Assembly: GCA_015066745.1 (NCBI GenBank)
Contig: SVNW01000010.1
Location: forward strand, 1 to 64,000
Direction of reading: 5' to 3'
DNA: 64,000 bases
From: Ruminococcus sp.
GTDB lineage: Bacteria > Bacillota > Clostridia > Oscillospirales > Ruminococcaceae
The notes beneath the pieces were generated by a model. The model made no database searches. It saw only the letters and a list, made by a program, of their open reading frames with translations, and had not been told where the DNA came from. A program made the position numbers and the translations under genes. Below are positions 26,901 to 38,900 of this stretch, piece by piece (positions within the stretch are counted from its first letter, which is position 1; every line of letters begins with the position of its first letter).

Positions 26901-29900
26901 ATGAAGGAAAAAACTTTAAACATTGGTAAATCCATACGTAAAAAAAGATTTGTAAGTTTTTTTACAGCTATGTTTATAGTTGTTTCTGCACTCGGGGATT
27001 GTCTGCCTGTTCTTGCTGAATTTGCAAGTAATATTGACGGAATAGAAGATGTTACCGGAAATGCAGAAAAGAACAAGGAATTACTTGATGTTGAAAATCC
27101 GGATGATTTATTCTTGGGTATAGCCGGAAACTTTACGATTTTCGTAAAAGAAAAGTTTGTGATACCTGAGGCTTCGGCAGATATCGAAGGAAGACTCGCG
27201 GCAGGCGGAGGAATCGTCAATGAAAGAGGCGGAACTTCCACATATACTGTCGGTAATAAATATACCGGTAACGGAGCGACAGTGATTTTGGGTGGCGGAA
27301 CTCTGGATCGCCTTGATATAGGCACACCGGAGAAAAACAGAAAATTTGTGATCACATCAGACACAGATATAACACCTGAAACGATGTTAGTCAAAGAAAA
27401 CACATATATATCAGATGACATAGTTGATTTTGATGCTGAGTTCACCAAACTTGATTCATTAAGTTCATCACTTGCTGAAAAAGAAGTGACTGGAACTGTA
27501 GAACAAGGATTTTGGGGTGGTGTGGTATTAAGAGGAAATAATGAAGGACTTAATATATTTAATATCACAGAGGAACAATGGAAGTCCATACATGAAAATA
27601 AGAGTATGATATCAATATATGTTCCGGGCGATGCATACAAGTCATACGTAGTAATGAATATAGAAGGTACCGAAATAGAAATGCCGGCAACAAGTATAAG
27701 TTTCTTTGATGAGGTACATCAGGGTCCGGTATTGGTACATCAGGATACTAGTACAGAACCAAACGCACAGCTTTGTGGTAATATTCTCTATAATATTCCG
27801 CAGGCTCAGAGTGTTCATTATAACGGTTCTATTCAGGGTAGTCTTCTTGCTGTAAACGCAAATGTAAGCGGTGAAGAAGGCGGACACGTTTCAGGTTCTG
27901 TTATAGCAAAATCTGCTGAAAAATTTGGTATACAGGCAGGAAGTATAACATTTAATCCACCTGAATCTGTAATCGAAGATAGTAAACCGGTATCTAAGAT
28001 ATCGATATCAAAAATAGGCGGAGATAATGGAGCAGGACTTTCAGGCGCAGTAATGAAAATCACATCATCGGTTGATCTTTCAGAAGCAGGCGTGAAGTCG
28101 TTCTATGCTAAAGATGTAGTAGTAGAAGGAAATACTATTACATGGACAACAGAATTTTTCCCGGCTCAGTTTACACATCTTCCTGACGGAGAATATACTA
28201 TAACTGAAGTATCGGCTCCTAAAGGATATGAGTTAGCAAAACCGGTAAAATTCACTATTGTTGATGCCAAAGTTGATGGCGTTATAAATAAAACAATAAC
28301 TATAACAGATGAGATCAGAACTCCAAAAGATGTAAAATTTTCAAAGACAGATATTTCCGGAAAAGAATTGCCGGGTGCTGTACTTGTTCTTTCATCAACA
28401 AGCGGAAATGAACTTTCATCTTTTGTTACTGAGCAGATTAAGCATTATAATAGTATGGCAAATACATTGACATGGACAACTACGGATACTCCTGTCGTAT
28501 TTACCGACCTTCCGGACGGAGATTATACTCTTGAAGAAATTGACGTACCGGCAGGATATATGCTTGCTGAAAAAATTTCATTTAAAATAATCGGCGGTTC
28601 TGTTTATTATGAAACTTCAACTGTAGCAGAAGCTGACCAGAACAAAGTAGATTCCGATACAAATACTGTAACTGTAGTAAACAAAGTAATGCAGTTGCAG
28701 ATTCTTAAAAAAGATGAAAACGGAAATCCTTTACCGGGTGCTGATATGGCAATAACAAATACTGACGGAACATCTATGGTAGGTGTTGTGGCAGATACAG
28801 AAATTGTTGTCAAAGACACACCAAATGAAAAATATGTAATAAGATGGCATTCTACAGATAAACCTGTAGTATTTACAGGACTTCCTGACGGAAATTATAC
28901 TCTTTCAGAAGTAACTGCACCTGCAGGATATGAGCTTTTTGATAATGTTAAATTCAAAGTAGTAAACGGTATAGCTGAAGGATTTAACGGAAATGTTATA
29001 GAAGTTACAGACAGAAAGACACCTGAAGCATCACAGATATACATAAGCAAAACAGATATGAGCGGTGCTGACGAAGTAAATGGTGCTGTACTTAAATTAA
29101 CATTGTCAGGAGGCGGAAAACTTCCTGCTATAGAATCTTCAAATCCTACTCTTACTTCAGACGAAAATTCAATAATATTTACATCTCAGTCAGTTCCTAC
29201 AAGTATCAAGGGGCTTCCTGACGGAACATATGTTCTTTCAGAAAGCGTTGCTCCTGATAAATATACAATAACAGGAAGCATTGAATTTACAATAAAGAAT
29301 GGTAAAATAGAAGGAACTACTGACAATGCAGTAAAAATGAAAGATGAACTTTCAAAAATTACTGTAAGCAAAAAAGATATAAGCGGTACAAAGGAAATTG
29401 CCGGTGCAAGACTGGTAGTAACGCTTAAAGAAGCAACCAAAACAAAAATAGGTGCAGATCTTGGAGACGGAACAGTTACAGTAACAGGCGGTGCTTCTGC
29501 TGTAAGCACATCACCTGACAGTGTTACATTCCTTTCAGGAAATGAACCTGCTGTAATAACAGGTTTACCTGACGGTAAATATACACTTACAGAAATTACT
29601 TCACCTGATGGCTACACGATAAACGAAGAAACTGTAAACTTTGAAATAATAAATGGTGTCGTTGTATCGGGTGCATCTGTTCAGATGCTTGACAGACCAT
29701 CAGAAATAAAAATAAGTAAAACTGATGTAGCAGGCGCGGAAATTCCGGGAGCTACACTCACACTTACACTTACAAAACCGGCTAAAACAGAAAACGCTGA
29801 TCTTACAGGTACAGGTGAACCGACTGTTGAAGGAGATCCTAAGGCGGTAAGCTGGGTATCAGGTACATCACCTAAGGTTCTCACAAATGTTCCTGATGGC

Positions 29901-32900
29901 GAATATACACTCAGAGAAGATCAGGCACCGCTTGGATATGAAATCGCAGAAGAAATCACATTTACAGTGGTAAACGGAAAAGTATCAGAATTTGCAGATA
30001 ATACTGTAATAATGATAGATGCTCTGACACCCGAATTGTCAGAAGTAATCATAAGCAAGACAGATGTGACAGGTGCAACAGAAGTACCGGGAGCAAAACT
30101 CACACTTACAGGTACAGCTGACCTGAGTTCTGTAACATCTGACGGTGCAATAACAGTTAATTCAAATGTAATCACATGGACAAGTAGTGATAAACCTGTA
30201 AAATTTGTAGGACTTCCTGACGGTAAATACACACTCGAAGAAAGTGTAGCACCTGACGGATATACTATAACAGGTAAAGTAGAGTTTGAACTTGTTGATG
30301 GTAAGGTACAGGGTAGCGAAAGCAACACTGTAAAGATGATCAATGAGTACTCTAAAGTAACAATAAGCAAACAGGATATAGCCGGAGCGGAACTTCCGGG
30401 AGCGATCCTCACACTTACAGGTGAGAAATCACTTGCAAATGTTACCTCAGAAAGTGAAATCAAGGTAACAGAAAACAGCATAACATGGACAAGCGGAAAG
30501 ACACCAACAGTTTTGACAGGCCTTCCAAACGGCAAATACACACTCAGAGAAGACCAGGCACCACTTGGATATGAAATCGCAGAAGAAATCACATTTACAG
30601 TAGTAAACGGAAAAGTATCAGAATTTAAAGATGATACTATAATAATGACAGATGTTCTTAAACCTGAACCGTCAGAAGTACTTATAAGCAAGACAGATGT
30701 GACCGGTGTAACAGAAGTACCGGGAGCAAAACTCACACTTACAGGTACAGCAGATCTGAGTTCTGTAACATCTGACAGCGAAATAACAGTTGACGGAAAA
30801 GTGATCACATGGACAAGTAACGACAAACCTGTAAAACTTACAGGACTTCCTGACGGTAAGTATACACTTGAAGAAAGTGTAGCACCTGACGGATATACTG
30901 TAACAGGCAAGGTAGAGTTTGAACTTGTTGAGGGCAAGATACAGGGAAGCGAAAGCAACACTGTAAAGATGCTCGATGAATACTCAGAAGTAACAATAAG
31001 CAAAAAAGCAATCAATGGAACAGAAGAGTTACCTGGTGCAACACTTAAAGTAACACTTCTTGAATCCACAAAGACAAAAGACGCAACACTTGAAAATGCA
31101 AAGGTAAGTGGCGGAGCAGAAAATGTGAAAGTAAGCAAAAACGAAATCACATTTGTAACAGGCACAACCAATGCACAGATAACAATGCTTCCTGACGGAA
31201 AGTACACACTTACAGAAATAACATCACCTGATGGATATACAGTAAATGAAGAAACAATAACTTTTGAAATTTCAGAAGGTAAACTTGTTTCGGGTACAGA
31301 AGTAGAAATGCTTGACAAGCCGTCAGAAGTAAAGATAAGCAAAACAGACGTGGCAGGAAGTGAAGTACCTGGAGCGGTTCTTACACTTACACTCAAAAAA
31401 TCATCAAAGACAGCAGATGCAACACTTGAAAAGTTTGTAACCGAAAGCATTACACTTGCAGACGAAACAAACAAAAATGCAATCAAGTGGACAAGCGGAG
31501 AAACACCGACAGTATTTGCAGGACTTCCTGACGGTGAATATACACTTGCAGAAAGCGTAGCACCTGACGGATATACAATAACAGACAGCGTAGACTTTAT
31601 AATCAAAGACGGAAAAGTTCAGGCAGTTACAGCAACTGTTCCACACCCGACAGAAAGTAGGGTAGATGCAACACAGAATGCAGTAATAATGGTAGATGAA
31701 CTTTCCAAAGTAACAATAAGCAAACAGGATATAGCCGGAGCGGAACTTCCGGGAGCACTCCTCACACTTACAGGTGAGAAATCGCTTGCAAATGTTACCT
31801 CAGAAAGTGAAATCAAGGTAACAGAAAACAGCATTACATGGACAAGCGGAAAGACACCAACAGTTTTGACAGGCCTTCCAAACGGCAAATACACACTCAG
31901 AGAAGACCAGGCACCACTTGGATATGAAATCGCAGAAGAAATCATATTTACAGTGGTAAACGGAAAAGTATCAGAATTTGCAGATAATACTGTAATAATG
32001 ATAGATGCTTTGACACCCGAATTGTCAGAAGTAATCATAAGCAAGACAGATGTGACAGGTGCAACAGAAGTACCGGGAGCAAAACTCACACTTACAGGTA
32101 CAGCTGACCTGAGTTCTGTAACATCTGACGGTGCAATAACAGTTAATTCAAATGTAATCACATGGACAAGTAGTGATAAACCTGTAAAATTTGTAGGACT
32201 TCCTGACGGTAAATACACACTCGAAGAAAGTGTAGCACCTGACGGATATACTATAACAGGTAAAGTAGAGTTTGAACTTGTTGATGGTAAGGTACAGGGT
32301 AGCGAAAGCAACACTGTAAAGATGATCAATGAGTACTCTAAAGTAACAATAAGCAAACAGGATATAGCCGGAGCGGAACTTCCGGGAGCGATCCTCACAC
32401 TTACAGGTGAGAAATCACTTGCAAATGTTACCTCAGAAAGTGAAATCAAGGTAACAGAAAACAGCATAACATGGACAAGCGGAAAGACACCAACAGTTTT
32501 GACAGGCCTTCCAAACGGCAAATACACACTCAGAGAAGACCAGGCACCACTTGGATATGAAATCGCAGAAGAAATCACATTTACAGTAGTAAACGGAAAA
32601 GTATCAGAATTTAAAGATGATACTATAATAATGACAGATGTTCTTAAACCTGAACCGTCAGAAGTACTTATAAGCAAGACAGATGTGACCGGTGTAACAG
32701 AAGTACCGGGAGCAAAACTCACACTTACAGGTACAGCAGATCTGAGTTCTGTAACATCTGACAGCGAAATAACAGTTGACGGAAAAGTGATCACATGGAC
32801 AAGTAACGACAAACCTGTAAAACTTACAGGACTTCCTGACGGTAAGTATACACTTGAAGAAAGTGTAGCACCTGACGGATATACTGTAACAGGCAAGGTA

Positions 32901-35900
32901 GAGTTTGAACTTGTTGAGGGCAAGATACAGGGAAGCGAAAGCAACACTGTAAAGATGCTCGATGAATACTCAGAAGTAACAATAAGCAAAAAAGCAATCA
33001 ATGGAACAGAAGAGTTACCTGGTGCAACACTTAAAGTAACACTTCTTGAATCCACAAAGACAAAAGACGCAACACTTGAAAATGCAAAGGTAAGTGGCGG
33101 AGCAGAAAATGTGAAAGTAAGCAAAAACGAAATCACATTTGTAACAGGCACAACCAATGCACAGATAACAATGCTTCCTGACGGAAAGTACACACTTACA
33201 GAAATAACATCACCTGATGGATATACAGTAAATGAAGAAACAATAACTTTTGAAATTTCAGAAGGTAAACTTGTTTCGGGTACAGAAGTAGAAATGCTTG
33301 ACAAGCCGTCAGAAGTAAAGATAAGCAAAACAGACGTGGCAGGAAGTGAAGTACCTGGAGCGGTTCTTACACTTACACTCAAAAAATCATCAAAGACAGC
33401 AGATGCAACACTTGAAAAGTTTGTAACCGAAAGCATTACACTTGCAGACGAAACAAACAAAAATGCAATCAAGTGGACAAGCGGAGAAACACCGACAGTA
33501 TTTGCAGGGCTTCCTGACGGTGAATATACACTTGCAGAAAGCGTAGCACCTGACGGATATACAATAACAGACAGCATAGACTTTATAATCAAAGACGGAA
33601 AAGTTCAGGCAGTTACAGCAACTGTTCCACACCCGACAGAAAGTAGGGTAGATGCAACACAGAATGCAGTAATAATGGTAGATGAACTTTCTGAAACTAC
33701 AATAAGCAAGCAGAATGTTACAGGAAAAGAAATTCCCGGAGCAACTCTGATACTCACAGGTGAAAAACCACTTGGAAATATTACTTCAGAAACTGATATT
33801 ACAGTTGATGGAAATAAAGTAACATGGACAAGCGGAGAAACACCGACAGTTCTTAAAGGACTTCCGGATGGTAAGTATACACTTGAAGAAAGCGTAGCAC
33901 CTGACGGATATACAATAACAGATGCAATAACATTTGAAATTGAAAACGGAGTTCCTACTACAGAAAATATTGTTATGGTAGATGAACTCTCAAAGGTAAC
34001 AATAAGCAAGCAGAATGTAACCGGAGCAGAAATTCCGGGAGCAACTCTGATACTTACAGGAGAAAAACCACTTACAGATGTAACTTCTGAAACTGATATA
34101 AAGGTTGATGGAAATAAAGTAACATGGATAAGCGGAGAAACTCCAACAGTTCTCGAAGGCCTGCCTGACGGCAAGTATACACTTGAAGAAAGCGTAGCAC
34201 CTGACGGATATACAATAACAGACGCAATAACATTTGATATCAAAAACGGAGTACCAACACAGACAAATATCGTGATGGTAGACGAACTTTCAAAGGTAAC
34301 AGTAAGTAAACAGGACGTAACAGGAGCAGAAATTCCCGGAGCAACCCTGATACTTACAGGAGAAAAACCGCTTACAGGAGTAAAATCCGAAACAGCCCTT
34401 ACTGTAGCAGGTAACACTGTAAAATGGACAAGCGGAGAAACTCCGACAGTTCTCGAAGGCCTGCCGGATGGCAAGTATACACTTGAAGAAAGCGTAGCGC
34501 CTGACGGATACACAATAACAGATGCAATAACGTTTGAAATTAAAAACGGTGTACCGACTACAGAAAAGGTGGTAATGGTAGACGAACTTTCAAAAGTAAC
34601 TATAAGTAAGAAGGATATAGCAGGAGCAGAGCTTCCGGGAGCTATCCTCACACTTACAGGTGAAAAATCACTTGCTGACGTAACTTCAGAAAGTGAGATC
34701 AAAGTAACAGAAAACAGCATTACATGGACAAGCGGAAAAACACCTACAGTTTTAGCAGGACTTCCTGACGGCAAATATACACTCAGAGAAGATCAGGCAC
34801 CACTTGGATATGAAATCGCAGAAGAGATCACATTTACAGTAGAAAACGGAAAAGTGACAGAGTTTGCGGATAACACCGTAACAATGACAGATGTTCCGTT
34901 GCCCGAACCGTCAGAAGTACTTATAAGCAAGACAGATATGACAGGTGCAACAGAAGTACCGGGAGCAAAACTCACACTTACAGGTACAGCTGACTTAAGC
35001 GATGTAACATCAGACAGCAAGATAACAGTTGACGGAAAAGTGATCACATGGACAAGTAATGACAAACCTGTAAAACTTACAGGACTCCCGGATGGTAAGT
35101 ACACACTCGAAGAAAGTGTAGCACCGGATGGATATACTGTAACAGGCAAGGTAGAGTTTGAACTTGTTGAGGGCAAGATACAGGGAAGCGAAAGCAACAC
35201 TGTAAAGATGCTCGATGAATATTCAGAAGTAACAATAAGCAAAAAAGCAATCAACAAAACAGAAGAGTTACCTGGTGCAACACTTAAAGTAACACTTCTT
35301 GAATCCACAAAGACAAAAGACGCAACACTTGAAAATGCAAAGGTAAGTGGCGGAGCAGAAAACGTGAAAGTAAGCAAAAACGAAATCACATTTGTATCCG
35401 GCACAACCAATGCACAGATAACAATGCTTCCTGACGGAAAGTACACACTTACAGAAATAACATCACCTGATGGATATACAGTAAATAAAGAAACAATAAC
35501 TTTTGAAATTTCAGAAGGTAAACTTGTTTCGGGTACAGAAGTAGAAATGCTTGACAAGCCGTCAGAAGTAAAGATAAGCAAAACAGACGTAGCAGGAAGT
35601 GAAGTACCGGGTGCGGTTCTTACACTTACACTCAAAACACCGTTGAAAACATCAGGTGCGACACTTGAAAATGCAGTAAGCGATACAGTTAAGTTTGTTG
35701 ATCCTACAGGTGAAAACAAGAAATCTGTAACATGGGTAAGCTCTGATAAACCGGTGGTACTTACAGGAATACCTGATGGTGTGTATATACTTGAAGAAAG
35801 TGTAGCACCTGATGGATATACTGTAACAGACAGTATAAGCTTTACTGTAGATAACGGTAAGGTACAGAGTCTTGCTTCTACGGTTTCAAAACCGGGAGAA

Positions 35901-38900
35901 AGCAGAGTTGATACAGCAACATCAACAGTTATTATGGTTGATAAGATGTCAGAAGTATCTGTAAGCAAGCAGGACGTAACCGGAGCAGAAATTCCGGGAG
36001 CAACTCTCATACTTACAGGTGAAAGTGATCTTACAGATGTCAGATCAACAACAGAAATAACAGTTGACAAAAACAAAGTAACATGGATAAGCGGTGAAAC
36101 ACCAACTGTCCTCACAGGACTTCCTGACGGCAAATATACACTTGAAGAAAGTGTAGCGCCTGATGGATATACTATAACAGATGCGATCACTTTTGAAGTT
36201 GTAAACGGCGTGCCGACTACAAAGGAAATCGTGATGGTAGATGAACTTTCAGAAATACCGATAAGTAAGCAGGATGTGACAGGCCGTGAGATCCCCGGAG
36301 CAACACTGATACTTACAGGTGAAAAAGATCTTACAGGTGTTGATTCAATATCAAAGATAACAATTGATAAGAACACAATAACATGGAAGAGTACTTCAGT
36401 ACCTACAATTCTGAAAGGACTTCCTGATGGTAAATATACACTTGAAGAAAGTGTAGCACCTGATGGATACACAATAACAGATGCAATTACTTTTGAAGTT
36501 GTAAATGGTGTACCGACTACAGGAAATGTAGTAATGGTAGACGAACTTTCAAAGGTAACAGTAAGTAAACAGGACGTAACCGGAGCAGAGATTCCTGGAG
36601 CTACTCTTGTACTTACAGGTGAAAAATATCTTGCAAATATAAAATCAAATGCTGAAATAACAATCGACAGAAAAACTATAACATGGGTAAGTACAGATAC
36701 CCCGACAATTCTTGAAGGTCTGCCTGACGGCAAGTACACACTTGAAGAAAGCGTAGCACCTGACGGATACACAATAACAGACGCAATAACATTTGAGATC
36801 AAAAACGGAGTACCAACACAGACAGATATCGTGATGGTAGACGAACTCTCAAAGGTAACAGTAAGTAAACAGGATGTAACAGGAGTAGAAATTCCGGGAG
36901 CAACCCTGATACTTACAGGAGAAAAACCGCTTACAAATGTAAGATCTGAAACAGACCTCACAGTAGAGGACAACAAGATAACATGGACAAGTGGTAAGAC
37001 TCCGACAATTCTCGAAGGCCTGCCTGACGGCAAGTATACACTTGAAGAAAGCGTAGCACCTGACGGATATACAATAACAGACGCAATAACATTTGAGATT
37101 AAAAACGGAGTACCAACACAGACAGATATCGTGATGGTAGACGAACTCTCAAAGGTAACAGTAAGTAAACAGGATGTAACAGGAGTAGAAATTCCTGGAG
37201 CAACTCTGATACTTACAGGAGAAAAACCGCTTACAAATGTAAGATCTGAAACAGACCTCACAGTAGAGGACAACAAGATAACATGGACAAGTGGTAAGAC
37301 TCCAACGGTTCTCGAAGGCCTGCCTGACGGCAAGTATACACTTGAAGAAAGCGTAGCGCCTGACGGATATACAATAACAGACGCAATAACATTTGAGATT
37401 AAAAACGGAGTACCAACACAGACAGATATCGTGATGGTAGACGAACTCTCAAAGGTAACAGTAAGTAAACAGGATGTAACAGGAGTAGAAATTCCGGGAG
37501 CAACTCTGATACTTACAGGAGAAAAACCGCTTACAGGAGTAAAATCCGAAACAGACCTCACAGTAGAGGACAACAAGATAACATGGACAAGTGGTAAGAC
37601 TCCAACAGTTCTCGAAGGTCTGCCTGACGGCAAGTACACACTTGAAGAAAGCGTAGCACCTGACGGATACACAATAACAGATGCAATAACATTTGATATC
37701 AAAAACGGAGTACCAACACAGACAAATATCGTGATGGTAGACGAACTCTCAAAGGTAACAGTAAGTAAACAGGATGTAACAGGAGCAGAAATTCCGGGAG
37801 CAACCCTGATACTTACAGGAGAAAAACCGCTTACAGGAGTAAAATCCGAAACAGCCCTTACTATAGCAGGTAACACTGTAAAATGGACAAGCGGAGAAAC
37901 TCCGACAGTTCTCGAAGGCCTGCCGGATGGCAAGTATACACTTGAAGAAAGCGTAGCGCCTGACGGATACACAATAACAGATGCAATAACGTTTGAAATT
38001 AAAAACGGTGTACCGACTACAGAAAAGGTGGTAATGGTAGACGAACTTTCAAAAGTAACTATAAGTAAGAAGGATATAGCAGGAGCAGAGCTTCCGGGAG
38101 CTATCCTCACACTTACAGGTGAAAAATCACTTGCTGACGTAACTTCAGAAAGTGAGATCAAAGTAACAGAAAACAGCATTACATGGACAAGCGGAAAAAC
38201 ACCTACAGTTTTAGCAGGACTTCCTGACGGCAAATATACACTCAGAGAAGATCAGGCACCACTTGGATATGAAATCGCAGAAGAGATCACATTTACAGTA
38301 GAAAACGGAAAAGTGACAGAGTTTGCGGATAACACCGTAACAATGACAGATGTTCCGTTGCCCGAACCGTCAGAAGTACTTATAAGCAAGACAGATATGA
38401 CAGGTGCAACAGAAGTACCGGGAGCAAAACTCACACTTACAGGTACAGCTGACTTAAGCGATGTAACATCAGACAGCAAGATAACAGTTGACGGAAAAGT
38501 GATCACATGGACAAGTAATGACAAACCTGTAAAACTTACAGGACTCCCGGATGGTAAGTACACACTCGAAGAAAGTGTAGCACCGGATGGATATACTGTA
38601 ACAGGCAAGGTAGAGTTTGAACTTGTTGAGGGCAAGATACAGGGAAGCGAAAGCAACACTGTAAAGATGCTCGATGAATATTCAGAAGTAACAATAAGCA
38701 AAAAAGCAATCAACAAAACAGAAGAGTTACCTGGTGCAACACTTAAAGTAACACTTCTTGAATCCACAAAGACAAAAGACGCAACACTTGAAAATGCAAA
38801 GGTAAGTGGCGGAGCAGAAAACGTGAAAGTAAGCAAAAACGAAATCACATTTGTATCCGGCACAACCAATGCACAGATAACAATGCTTCCGGACGGAAAG